Below are positions 49,197-59,743 of a DNA stretch of 64,000 nucleotides, in pieces; the first letter of the stretch is position 1, and every line of letters starts with the position of its first letter. The position numbers were made by a program, and so were the translations under genes. Below the pieces are notes generated by a model. It was not told the origin of the DNA, searched no databases, and worked only from the letters and a program-made list of their open reading frames with translations. This DNA comes from Ustilaginoidea virens (Eukaryota > Ascomycota > Sordariomycetes > Hypocreales > Clavicipitaceae), in the NCBI RefSeq assembly GCF_000687475.1, contig NC_057320.1, positions 4,870,501-4,934,500 of the forward strand, given 5' to 3'.

Positions 49197-50642
49197 ATGA
49201 ATTGCCACGAGCTCCAGCAACGCGCCAGGCCATCGCGCTACGTCATCAAGCGACCCAAAGCGCTCCAGTGGTTCCACAACGGACGATTGTACAAGGCGAG
49301 CGACGAGGAGAGACAGGCGGGACGGTTCGAGCTGTTCCTAGACTTGCTGTGTTCGTCACTGTTCCCCTGCCCAGGTCCGCTGGCAAAAAAAAAAAAAAAA
49401 AAGAAAAACAATGAATCCCTGCGCTAAGCCAAAAAGTCGTGTGTTCCCGCAGACGTCGCCATCGTCGCCAATTTCAGCGACGACCTCGCCGAGCATCCCG
49501 ATGGCGCGCACCTCGCCAAGTACATGCTCATTTTCGCGCCGGCGTGGCATGTCTGGGCGGACCTTCGGGAGATCATGAACTCGTACTACACGGACGACTT
49601 GGCACAGCGCCTCGTCATTCTGTGGGTCATGGCTCTGCTCGTCTTGTACGCCAACAACGCAAGACGGGTGGATGATGTCGCTGCCGTGAGAACCGCGGCA
49701 GGCGCGTACCTGGTGGCTCGCTTCAGCACCATGTGCGTCTTCCTCGTGTCCTCGTTTGCGAGCTACCAGCACCGGGCGCAGGCGCGCGTGCTTGCCGGGT
49801 TCATGTTTGCAGGGCTCCTGATGGGCATCCCGATCTTGTCCGAGGACGTCGGCCTCGGCGCAAAGGCCGCGGTGGCTGCCGTCATGATTGTCTACCAGGA
49901 GTGCACGTGGTCGCTGACCCTGAGCCCCTGGTTCAAGCGCCGGCTCAAGCTCAGGTACAGCACGGCGGTGGACGTTGCGCACGAGGTGGACCGCATGGCA
50001 GCCTTCTTCATCATCATCCTCGGCGAGTTCGTGTACAGCGTCGTGGTGGGGGACCCGGCCGGCGTCGGGGTCACGCCGGGCTACGCCAAGGCCGTGTGCA
50101 CGCTGGTGATTGCCTTTTGCATCAACTGGATCTACGCCAGCGGCGACGGGAGCCTGCACGCCACGCATCCCATCCGGCGGTCGGCCGGGACGGCGTTTGC
50201 CTTTTTCCTGCTGCACCTGCCCCTGGCGGCGTCGTTCCTGATCGGAGGGCACATGTGCGCCGTCAGCACCAAGCTGCACAGGCTTGACGACGGCCAGCGC
50301 TGGCTCCTGGGCGGCGGGCTCGGCGCAGGGCTGCTTTGCCTCTGGATCTACGGCCAGCTGTACCGGGCCACCGAGGACGAAGCCTGCCTGGTGCTGCCCA
50401 AGCAGTACCGCATCGGCATGCGGCTCGTCGTGGCCGCGGTTCTGGCGCTGCTGCCCGCGACGCACCGGCACTTGACGGCCACGCAGCTCATGGTCGCCGT
50501 CATGTCCCTGTTTGCGCTTCTGACCGTGTGGGAGACGATGGGCGGGCTGATGAAGGGGGCCTGCGTCTTTGAGCCCTGGACCGACACTCGTGCTCCCCTG
50601 GACGAGGGGGAGGCAGAAGCCGAGCCCGAGGCACGAGCCTAG
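49197..50642 (+). CDS. LtrA-family multi-pass membrane protein
   Basis: 447 aa protein of the low temperature requirement A (LtrA) family, whose fungal members have no established function. Exons 49197-49350 and 49453-50642 join as FELFLDLLY-VAIVANF, the family signature at the first membrane segment; the intron holds an A-run of 18. About ten hydrophobic segments follow. A conserved acidic/histidine feature (HEVDRMAAFFIIILGE) lies mid-protein, and an acidic tail ends the protein. The start at 49197 gives a polar N terminus of about 45 residues, normal for the family. An upstream ATG at 48966 opens a separate 49-codon frame that ends before the gene and may be an upstream ORF. No neighbouring gene gives a clear functional clue. 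Confidence 0.88.
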
Positions 50643-50890
50643 ACCCCCCTCCCGCGGGGCCTCTGAAGGGAGAGGTGGAGAGAGAGTGTGTGTGTATTAT
50701 AAAGGAGGGCTGTTTATACTTTGTAGGCATTGACGGGTTTAGCAGACGTGGGACGCTGGCTGCCCGTCGTGTGGCGGCACGGGGTGGCCCTAAAATTATT
50801 GACGGTATTGAGTTGACATTATCCGACAGATGGCCGCCTGTTGCGGTGCGCAAACACCAGCTGGTGCCAGCCAGCACCAGTCGGCGCACT

Positions 50891-50940
50891 TGACGACGTC
50901 TGGTCTGGTCTGGTCTGGTCTGGTCTGGTCTGGTCTGGTG
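50891..50940 (+). repeat. CRE-like 15-mer followed by (TGGTC)8
   Basis: TGACGACGTCTGGTC at 50891-50905 matches the repeat before the LtrA-family gene; its last pentamer is then expanded as TGGTC to about eight copies ending at 50940. This looks like slippage from the same ancestral motif. Confidence 0.85.
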
Positions 50941-51553
50941 CTAGCGTGCCCAGTAGCGCGTATCCCCCAACTATCGACGGCGGTTAGCGGTTCTCTGCGT
51001 TGGTGGTGGGTGCACGTGCACTGCGCAGAGTATGTCATCACCATGTACGTAATGTAACGACGCCAACTGCTCCCAACGAGTCCGCGTGTCCCGTGACTCC
51101 TCCGTTCATCCCTTCAGAGGAACATTCCACGTCCTTCGTGACTCGTGACTCGTGCCCGTGCCGTCTGGTCCTTTTCATGCCAAGTCCTCACGAACCGCAA
51201 ACCGCAAACCGCAAACCGCAAACCGCAGCATTGCCATCCTGCCTTTATCGTCGTGCGCCCTTTGCCACTCTCCTTCTTCCGTTTTGCCGCTTCCGCGAGT
51301 GCCTCTCTGCCTCTGTTCTACGCCCGTTCTGCAAATTTTGATTGCTCAAGTGCCTTTGGGGTTGCGAGCATTTCCCGCGCACGACGCGACCAAGCCCATT
51401 CCTTGCCAGCGAAGCAGCTGAAGCTTGGAACCTGCCGTGCGGCTGTCGTGTCCGCCTGCTGCCTTGTCTACCTCGCATCCCTGCTGGCGAAGCGCCGAAA
51501 ACAGCAAGCTGCCAACGTCACCGTCGGCGATTTTTGCCAACGGGTTTGCCGTC

Positions 51554-51595
51554 ATGGCCGATAGCGCCTGTCCCGTCTCCGAGAGTACCCGGTAA
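51554..51595 (+). other. short upstream ORF before the Zn2Cys6 regulator
   Basis: An ATG at 51554 opens a 13-codon frame ending at the TAA 51593-51595, 20 bp before the regulator ATG and in another frame. If it lies in the 5' leader it could lower translation of the regulator. Presence in the mRNA is assumed, not shown. Confidence 0.4.
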
Positions 51596-51615
51596 CCAAA
51601 CCACCTGCTGGCGCC

Positions 51616-53878
51616 ATGGCCGGCGCCATGGCCGACGCCAATGCCGAAGCTTCATCGAGGTCGCCAGCCAAGTTTCGAAAGCGGAGAATACCAGTACGTG
51701 CTTTCAACCCTATGGCTTTGATTCACCCCCACGCCCCCTTGGCTAAGTTTTCTCCTTGTAGACGTCGTGTGGTGCCTGTCGCCAGTCCAAGGTAGGTCGG
51801 CTCATACCCGCGTTCCCTAGCTTTCCGCACTGACGTTGACGTCTAGGTCAAGTGCGATGGCCGCCGGCCTTGCTCACGGTAGGGATCAGTCTCGAAAGGC
51901 CCGTGCCGGGAAACCTCACCAACATTTGACGCTGACGAGGCCTCGTAGGTGTCGCTCGCTGCAAAAGGTGTGCAAGTTTGAAGAAAGGCCCAAGGTTGCT
52001 CACCAACTGTACGCAGTCTCCGCCATTCCCCAGGCCAAGCGGCCAACGGCTACGGTGAAAACTGCCGGTTACTGACCCGCACGACCAAGGGAGATTGACG
52101 AGCTAAAGAGGGAGGTCGAGAATCTGAGACTGCAGTTGGCACAACAGAAAAGGGGCAGTGTGGGCGACGACAACACCGCCGCGGCGTCTGCGGTTTTGCC
52201 CACCTCTGTCGCCGTGGATTCATCAACGCCCTTCATCCCTGGCAATCCAGGCCTCTTCGACGTCTGTGAGCAGGCCTGTGTCGAATCTCCCGCCTCGTCA
52301 AGGGCGACAGGATCGCATACGTCTGGCAACAGATCAAGCAGCTACTCGCAAAGGAGGCCCTTGTCTTATCGCGCAGATCGAGCCACGGGCCCGTTCCACA
52401 TAAACTTGGTCGGGACGCAAGATGTGGTGGATGCGGGCCTCATTACTCTTGACCAAGCGACTTCCTACTTTGCCACCTTTTTCCGGGGCTGCGACAGATA
52501 TGTACCCGTATTCGACGCCGATCACGACGCCCTGGACAGTGTGCGGTCGCGGAGCGGTATCTTGTTTAGCGTCATATGCACCGCGGGCTGTCGGGCTTTC
52601 GGCGGAACAGACTGCCAGCCGTGGCGCGTGTTGAATCTTCACACCAGAAGAATGGTGAACGCGGCAGTGACGGTGCCGGCGATGCTGCGTCTGGAAACCA
52701 TACAGGCACTTCTCGTCAGAGCCTGCTACTCCTCGGAACGGTCACTCCTCGTGGCCGCCGCAGCTCGAATGGCTGTCGATCTGGGACTCCCCGATGCTTA
52801 CGATGAGCTTGTGTCGCGGGTGTTTGCCATGTCTCGTAGCTCGGAGGACGACGTTTCCGTGACACAGGACGAGGACCCGTTGATGCGCAAGACGCGGACC
52901 TGGCTGCACATTCTGAACATGGGGTACATTCTGCACATTGACGCCGGCGACATGTTGACCGTCAAACTCGCCGGCGATGCTCGGAGAGGTCGGGTCCTGC
53001 TTCGCGACCGCCTCGTCCGGAAGCAGGACATGTGTCTCTGGCCACAGGTCGAGCTGAACGTGCTCCGAGCGCAAATGCTGGAGCGGCTGTCGCAAAGAAG
53101 CCACACCGAGGCGGAAATCATGGACATTGTCTCGGACGCAATCATCGACATCAACATCTGGTTCGACGACTGGAAAAGGATCTGCGATCCCCGCAACCCA
53201 CATACCCCTTGGCTGATGCTCAACATGCAGGTCCAGCGCTGCTGGGGCGTCACCATGGCCCTGTGCAGGGCCATCCGAATCACCGGCGTGGAAAACGTCG
53301 ACGTCATGTCCCCCACCCAGAAGCAGATGCTCGGAATGACGCGGGCCGCTCTGGCGGAGCACCTCGACATCGTCACCAGCGAGCCGCGCCTCTACCTGCG
53401 CAATCTGCGGTTCGCCATGGACTTTGTCTGGGCAAAGTGCGTCTTCTGCTACCTCTTGCTGCTCAAGCTGTCCATCCTGCTGCTGCCCCCCGAGCGCGGT
53501 CGCCGCGGCGGCGACGACGACAAGAGCCTGCTGCAGCGCGGCAACGTCCTCCTGAGCGAGCTGAGCGAAGCCGACGGCGGGCCTCTCGACGGCCATCGAA
53601 GCAGCACGGCAAGGATGTACCTGCAGCTGCTCGAGACGGGGATGCAAAGGTACCAAAGCGCGGTGGAAAAGCGCGGCGACGGCGACGGCGGCGGCGGGCA
53701 GGACGTGTTTGCGCCGGAGCAGTTCCTGCTCGAGTGGGATTTCCCCGGGCTGACGCTGTATTCCTCGTCCATCATGGAAGCCGGCTGGCTGGACGACGTC
53801 ATGATGGAGGCGTTTGGTAGCATAGATGACTTGATGGCCTTTGGGTGGGCGTCTGCGGAACCGCCGAGCCAGTCTTGA
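51616..53878 (+). CDS. Zn(II)2Cys6 transcription factor, five exons
   Basis: Predicted nuclear regulator of 662 aa. Exons 51616-51693, 51762-51791 (30 nt), 51847-51878 (32 nt), 51949-52008 and 52090-53878. The zinc cluster is built across exons 2-4 with cysteines at residues 29, 32, 39, 45, 48 and 55 (X2, X6, X5, X2, X6), after a basic FRKRR stretch. A coiled-coil dimerisation segment follows at once (EIDELKREVENLRLQL), then the fungal-specific transcription factor domain with YFATFFRGCDRYVPVFD and a helical C-terminal half with acidic/aromatic patches. A second ATG in frame at 51628 is an alternative start. The neighbours to the right are a convergent GH31 gene and an MFS permease, a layout in which the regulator may control the pair; this is inference. 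Confidence 0.9.
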
Positions 53879-54051
53879 GCGGCCGTTGGAAGTTGTATTC
53901 AAGCACGACAAGTCGACGACGTAAAAAAAAGAAACATGAAAAAGCCCATTTGCCTGCCCTGCCCTGCCCTGCCCTGCCCTTTTTGCCTGGCACACTTGTT
54001 GACAACAAAACTAAAACACACAAACCCCCATCTGGTGATGCCGTCAAAAGT

Positions 54052-56613
54052 CTACCATGTCAGCTCAAACTGCCGGCGACCCTGCGCGTCTGCCCCGAGA
54101 TCCCGGACGCTCCCGTCCCCCTCGGTCACGACGCGTCTCGCATCCCCCACCGGCAGAATGACCACCAGGGCCTTCCACGGCGCCACGAAGCCGGAGCTCT
54201 CGTCCCTGGAGAACCGCACGGCCACGCCGGCGTCCCTGACGCCGTAGCCGACGGTGTACTTGGACACCTTGGTCTTGGCCGCCGCGGACACGCCGTCGTC
54301 CTCGAGCCACTCCGTCTCGTACCAGGTCCTGGAGCCCGCGCCGCCGCGCGGGGGGAAGATCTCGACGGCGCGGTAGTCGTCGAGCGGCAGGCCCGCCGCG
54401 TTGTCCGTCTCCCCCGGCGAGAGGACCTGGACGTCTCGGCCGAGCGGGATGGCGGCGCCGACCTTGGCGAGGACGGGGATGCCGGCCCCGTGCCACTCGG
54501 CGTCGATGGTGGCCCACTGGCCGGCCGGCAGGTGCTGGTGCGGGGCGTTGAGGTTGACGAATCCGTCGTCGGCGTCGGACCGCCTGGGCAGGTAGACGCG
54601 CGCGTGGGCCACGCCGGGCTCGTAGACGCCGCCGACGAGGAGCGCGTCGCCGAGGAAGTACTGGCGCTCGCCGTCCGTGATCTCGGCGGTCCAGACCTCC
54701 GGGTCGGACTCGTAGCCCCAGCCGGTCCATCGCTGGGGCGGCACGGCCGTCCGGTGGCTGGCCAGGCTGAGCGAGTACAGGTAGGGTATGAGGGCGTAGC
54801 GGCGCTTGATGGCCCTCCGGACGAGGTGCGTGATGGAGGGGTGCATCCACGGCTCGATGACGTCGCCGACGTTGTTGTCGCCGCCGCCCGTCTTGAAGCA
54901 GTTGATGGCGAAGCGGGGCGAGTAGATGCCGAGCTGGACCCAGCGCAGCAGCAGCTCGGGCGAGGGCTGGGGCCCCTCGAAGCCGCCAATGTCGTGGCCG
55001 TAGCACTGCATCAGGCACATGCCGGCCGTGAGGGAGAGCGCGTTGGCGCCCTTCATGCCGGCCCAGCTGGTGACGTTGTCGCCGCTCCACGAGCTGCACG
55101 CGTATCGCATGGTGCCTGCCGTGGCGCTCCTCGTCAGCACGAACGGCCGGCGGTCCGGGTCGGCCGCGACCAAGGCGTCGTGGGAGGCTTTGCCGTGCAG
55201 CTCCGTGTGCAGGCTCCGCCCCCACAGCCCGACGTCTCGACGGCCCTCGAGGCCTTCCGGGACCGCGAGCGACGGCTCGTCGAGGGCGCACTGCCAGCCG
55301 TCGTCGGTGATGGTGTACTCGTTGTTGTCGTTCCAGATGCAGTCGATGCCCTCCTCGCGCAGCTTCTTGACGCCGTCGAACCACCACTTGAAGCCGGCGG
55401 CCGAGGTGAAGTCGATGTGGCCTCCTTCGTCGCTCTCGCCGCCGCCCGCGCTCCAGAGCCGGGTCTTGGCGGCCGTCCCTGTCTGCGGGTCGGTGAAGAA
55501 GGCCCCGGCGTCCTTGAGCTTCCGGTACTCGGGGTGGGTTCGGAGGACGTAGGGTTTGACGTTGGCGATCAGGCGCATGCCGAGCGCGTGGTACTGCCTG
55601 ATCCAGCCCTCGGGATCCGGGAACCTGTGTCTGTTCCAGGTGAAGACGTTCCTGGTCTTGGGCTCCTGCTCCGCCACGGTGTAGCCGGAGGACATCTGGT
55701 AGGCGGAGCACGGGATGTCGTGCTCCTTCATCTTGCGCGCCAGTTCCAGCAGCGCCTCGGACGCCGGGGGGTCGTCCAGCATGGAATACTTCATGCCGCC
55801 GGAGAGGTAGCCGAACGCCCAGCGGGGCACGAGCAGCGGGAAGCCGGCAAACTCGGCGTACGTGGCGACAATGTCCCGGAGCGTCTTTCCGACGATGAGG
55901 ATCTCCTCCAGGCCCCCGTAGTCTTGTCGGTAGACCTTGTAGTGCCCCCACATGCCGTCCATTTCCGCCCCGACCGAGTACTTGCCGCGGCCGTGGCTGG
56001 TGGAGAAGAGCGCGACGCAGCCGGACGGCGTGGCGTTGATGAGCAGCGGGATGTTCTTGTACAGAGGGTCCGTCTTGTACACGTCGTAGCCGAAACTGTC
56101 CGTGGCGGACAGCTCGAACCGCCGGCCGGACAGGTTCATGGGCGCCGCCTTTTCCCCGAGGCCGACGTGCAGCGTGCCGCGGTTGTAGCGCGAGTAGTGC
56201 GCGACGCCCGGGCCGTCGACCACGTACGAGCGATGCGGCACGTCCGCGTGCAGCGGCGCCTGCTGGTCTGCGTAGGAGACGGAGACGACGGGGGAAGACG
56301 ACGACGACGCGCCCCAGTCCACGGTGGCGACAATGTCTCCGATGCGCATCAGCTTGCTGGAGCCACTGCTGCCCGCCTGGGTCTCTGCCCGCAACCCTTG
56401 CTGGGTGGCGGGGGGGATCAGGATGCTGGGGTGCGGGGGGAGGGGATGCGAGTCGGACGTGAAGGTGGTCCTGAAGACGTTGGAGCGGATAAGCTCAAAG
56501 GTAAAGGTGAAGCAGGGCAGGCCTTGGCCGGTGCTTTTCAGCTGGATCCTGGGCTCGTCGCTTGCAGGGGCGACATGCTCCCAGGCCGAGGGGACACGCT
56601 CCTGTTGAGGCAT
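54052..56613 (-). CDS. glycoside hydrolase family 31, intracellular type
   Basis: 853 aa intronless enzyme of GH31, which hydrolyses alpha-linked sugars (alpha-glucosidase or alpha-xylosidase type) with retention. An N-terminal beta-sandwich (to about residue 240) precedes the (beta/alpha)8 catalytic domain. The nucleophile is Asp429 in IWNDNNEY and the acid/base is Asp512 in WSGDNVTSW; then GHDIGGF and C-terminal beta domains follow. No signal peptide is seen, so it probably acts inside the cell on imported oligosaccharides. Substrate specificity cannot be set from motifs alone. It is divergent from an MFS permease, sharing a 644-bp promoter, and converges with the Zn2Cys6 regulator 173 bp away. 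Start chosen at the only ATG in frame at this end (56613). Confidence 0.93.
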   Translation of the reverse strand: MPQQERVPSAWEHVAPASDEPRIQLKSTGQGLPCFTFTFELIRSNVFRTTFTSDSHPLPPHPSILIPPATQQGLRAETQAGSSGSSKLMRIGDIVATVDWGASSSSSPVVSVSYADQQAPLHADVPHRSYVVDGPGVAHYSRYNRGTLHVGLGEKAAPMNLSGRRFELSATDSFGYDVYKTDPLYKNIPLLINATPSGCVALFSTSHGRGKYSVGAEMDGMWGHYKVYRQDYGGLEEILIVGKTLRDIVATYAEFAGFPLLVPRWAFGYLSGGMKYSMLDDPPASEALLELARKMKEHDIPCSAYQMSSGYTVAEQEPKTRNVFTWNRHRFPDPEGWIRQYHALGMRLIANVKPYVLRTHPEYRKLKDAGAFFTDPQTGTAAKTRLWSAGGGESDEGGHIDFTSAAGFKWWFDGVKKLREEGIDCIWNDNNEYTITDDGWQCALDEPSLAVPEGLEGRRDVGLWGRSLHTELHGKASHDALVAADPDRRPFVLTRSATAGTMRYACSSWSGDNVTSWAGMKGANALSLTAGMCLMQCYGHDIGGFEGPQPSPELLLRWVQLGIYSPRFAINCFKTGGGDNNVGDVIEPWMHPSITHLVRRAIKRRYALIPYLYSLSLASHRTAVPPQRWTGWGYESDPEVWTAEITDGERQYFLGDALLVGGVYEPGVAHARVYLPRRSDADDGFVNLNAPHQHLPAGQWATIDAEWHGAGIPVLAKVGAAIPLGRDVQVLSPGETDNAAGLPLDDYRAVEIFPPRGGAGSRTWYETEWLEDDGVSAAAKTKVSKYTVGYGVRDAGVAVRFSRDESSGFVAPWKALVVILPVGDARRVVTEGDGSVRDLGADAQGRRQFELTW

Positions 56614-57257
56614 GGTGAGACGGCAGACGGCTGACGGCACGGGGGTCAAAGGGAAAGTTTTTCGTCTGCAGATTGATAGGAGATGTGGTCCATGGAGACA
56701 CAGACGTGGGACCGGACGATGCTGACGATGACTATATATCGTGTGGCGAGACCCGGGTTGGCCTGTATTTCCCCCGTCCACGCAGAACTATCCTTCCCCT
56801 CGTCGAGACGGACATGCTGTCCAGGGCGACCGAACCCCCTCCGACCGATTCGCCAACCGATTCGCCGACCGATTCTCCGACCCGTCTGTTAGAGCGGCGG
56901 TCGGGGATGTGCAGGCCAACGCCGATCGGACAAAAGTCGACTTCTCCGATGGCGCACCACTACTTCCAGAGGCTAGTCAACAAGGGGAACCAACCCCACG
57001 GGGTAGAGAGCCAGGGTGGCGCTACCCCGGAGATTCGATTGGGTTGCATTGCATTGCAGCGTCTCGCCCTGGCATCCCCGGCCTCGTGGTATACATTGCT
57101 TGCTGGCAGGTCCGATTTGGGCTACTCCGGCTTGGAGCAAAAAGTATAACTCGCCTGCATCTGGCACGCGTTTTTAATCGTCAAACTTGCCACTGGGCTC
57201 TTGTTTTTTTCTTTTCTTCTTTTTTTTTCCCCTCGCATCTCTTCGCTCCTCAACACC
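56614..57257. promoter_or_regulatory. shared divergent promoter of GH31 and MFS genes
   Basis: 644 bp between the two start codons. TATATAT at 56733-56739 is about 120 bp upstream of the GH31 start and suits a TATA box on that side. GATTCGCCAACC-type repeats lie at 56848-56882. A pyrimidine tract precedes the MFS ATG, as is common in fungal promoters. No gene seen in the interval. Confidence 0.6.
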
Positions 57258-59279
57258 ATGGCACATGTCAGTGGCTCACCTGACGGCACTCACCCGCAGC
57301 CCTCGGGAGAATCGTCCAAGATGGGGGCGGCCGACGTCTTGCAGGTCGAGCACGGGGCCCAACGGCCAACCGACGACATCCAGCAGGCCAGCCGGGACAA
57401 GGCAGCCCAGTTCCTCAAGCAAGCAGACCATTCGGTCGTGGTCACGCCCGCTGACAGCGCCCGGGTGTGCCGCAGCATCGACTGGCACATACTGCCCATC
57501 ATGCTGTTCGTGTACTGCCTGCAGTCGCTGGACAAGACGACGCTGTCGTACGCGTCCGTGTTCGGCCTCATTGACGACACGCACCTCGTCGGCAACGAGT
57601 TCTCGTGGCTCGGCTCCGTCGTCTATCTCGCGCAGCTGGTCTTCCAGCCGCTCGTGGCGTACAGCCTGGTCAAGTTCCCCGTGGGCAAGTTCAGCGCCGT
57701 CATGGTGTTCTGCTGGGGCGCCGTGCTGTGCGGCATGACGGCCGCGCACGACTTTGGCGGCCTGATGGCCTCGAGGTTGCTGCTCGGCGCGTTCGAGGCG
57801 TCTGTCGGTAAGTCTGAGCGGAGCGATGCGATCCAAGCCCCGCTGTCAAGGTCCACGGTTCTGACGGCACGTAGCCCCGACCTTCATTGCCATTGTGCAG
57901 ATGTGGTACAGGAGACAGGAGCAGACGACGAGAAATGCTTCGTGGTACGCCATGCTGGGTATTGTCAACATAGTGAGTTGATTGCCCCGGGCCTGCCGCG
58001 TGGCCGGAGTGGTTGTGCTAACTTTGTTTTCTTCTTGTCCACAGCTGGGCAGTCTGTTGACGTATGGGCTCGGGCACATCAAGTCTTCTTTGCGTCCGTA
58101 CCAGGTATGTCGCCCCGGCCCGTTTGTTCTTTTGCCAGGCGTGAACGTGCCAACATGCTCATGCTCGCAGGTCATCTTCTTGTTTTGCGGATGCATCACC
58201 GTGGCCTTCTCCATTGTGATTTTGTAAGTCCAGTCGGACGGCTTGCCACGCGCGTCGTTTTGCCAGGCTAACGATCGAGCAGCATATTCATGCCCGACTC
58301 TCCCATGACGGCCAAGTTTCTGAACCGAGACGATAAACTCATTGCTATTGAGCGGCTTCGCATGAACCAGATGGGCATCGGTTCCGGCGTTTGGAAGTGG
58401 GACCACGTCAGGGAATGTGTCATGGATCCCAAAACATGGCTGTGGTTCCTCCTCATGTTTGTCATATCGTGAGTCCAACCCGCAATCTGCACCCCTTGCT
58501 TGAGAACGGTACGCTTGCGAGTGACGTTGCTTCTGACTCTTTTTTTTTTTTTTTTTTTTTTTTTGTCATGCAGCATCCCCAGCGGCGGCATCTCCACCTT
58601 TGGCCCGCTCATCATCCAGTCGTTTGGGTTTGACAAGTTCACCACCATCCTCTTCAACATCCCCTTTGGTGTCGTCCAGATGGTTGCCACGCTGGGCGGC
58701 GCCTGGATCGCCAACCGCATAAACATGAAGTCGCCCGTCCTGCTACTGCTCTGCCTGCCGCCCATTGCCGGCTGCATCATCCTGCTCTCCGTCGGTCGCG
58801 CAGCAAGCGATCGAGCCGTCCTCCTGGTCGGATACTACCTCATCTCGTTCTACCCCGGCATCTCCCCGCTCATCTACTCCTGGTCCGGCCAGAACACGGG
58901 CGGCGATACCAAGAGAAAGGTCACCACGGGCATGCTCTTTGTCGGCTCTAGCGCCGGCAACGTCGTGGGACCCCTGCTCTTCAAGCCGAGCGAGAAGCCG
59001 CGGTACGACAGGGGCTTGAAGACGAACCTGGGGCTGTTTGTCACGCTGGCGGTCCTGATCGTCCTGGGGATGGGCCTGATTCGCGTCTTGAACGCCAAGC
59101 AGGCTCGCAAGAGAAGAGAGGTCGGCAAGGCAGAGCACATTGAGGACTTGAGCATGAAGAAGACCACGGCGGATGGCGACGGGGTGTTGAACCGCGCCGA
59201 GGAGTCGGAGGCGGTGGGTGACAAGGCGTTTGACGACGTGACGGATACGAAGAATGAGGATTTCATCTATGTGTATTAG
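57258..59279 (+). CDS. MFS permease, allantoate/DAL5-like family, six exons
   Basis: Major facilitator transporter of 550 aa, anion:cation symporter (DAL5/TNA1-like) group. Exons 57258-57807, 57875-57972, 58045-58104, 58171-58223, 58283-58468 and 58574-59279 keep the frame, with residues at the joints fitting the family (for example EASV-APTF, VNI-LGSL, PYQ-VIF). About 80 polar residues precede the first membrane segment (DWHILPIMLFVYCLQSLDK, a motif of the group). Near the middle is the FMPDSP loop motif, and the C terminus is charged. Members import allantoate, nicotinate, vitamins or acidic sugars; no choice can be made here. Intron 5 ends in a long T-run before CAG. It is divergent from GH31. 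Confidence 0.93.
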
Positions 59280-59743
59280 TGGCTTAGGCGGGCCGAGGGT
59301 CTGGGCAGGAAAGTAATTTTGATGACTGAGGTGAAGCGCGGCATGGCTACAGTTGGGCGGCAGAAGACGTCGTGAAAAGCCCACTGAATTATGAGATGAG
59401 CGTTTAATATTCTGGTTGCATTGAAATCACAGCTGACGGATCTCCCCTTCCAGCCGCCAACCCAGACTTGAAACACCAGCTGTCCGTGAGCCACAGCATG
59501 AAACTTGGCCGGTACGTACTACGCGCCCCCCCCCCCGGCAGGCACGTCCGCTAACGGAGTCGCGGAACGGACTTTCTTCAGACCGAGCGCAACTCTGGCC
59601 GGGGCCCACCTGGCCAGCGGCCACCCACCCACCTGACCCTGAATTAAAATCGGCGCGTTTCCTCCTTCTTTGTCGTTTGACCACAATATCGGCCTGCCTC
59701 AACCACCAAAGTTCAATTAGGCCCACCAAGCACCCAAAAAACC
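59280..59743. other. intergenic region
   Basis: Contains the MFS 3' UTR and the promoter of the reductase, with a C-run at 59526-59536. There is no room or sequence for an acetylglutamate kinase domain here. Confidence 0.6.

Larger units (their letters stand above)
50643..51615. other. intergenic region upstream of a Zn2Cys6 regulator
   Basis: Contains the 15-mer and TGGTC repeat (next entry), a CGCAAAC/CCGCAAA tandem at 51197-51224 and a CTCGTGACTCGTG repeat near 51139-51152. The last part is the leader of the regulator at 51616 and includes a short upstream ORF at 51554. No gene seen. Confidence 0.55.

Noticed and set aside
53845..56634. Plus-strand open frame of over 900 codons opposite GH31
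   Set aside because: Mirror frame of the GH31 gene, with biased composition and no domain, while the minus strand has all GH31 catalytic motifs.
59280..59743. Missing acetylglutamate kinase exon upstream of the reductase
   Set aside because: Only 464 bp separate it from the MFS stop codon and no kinase motif is present in any frame.
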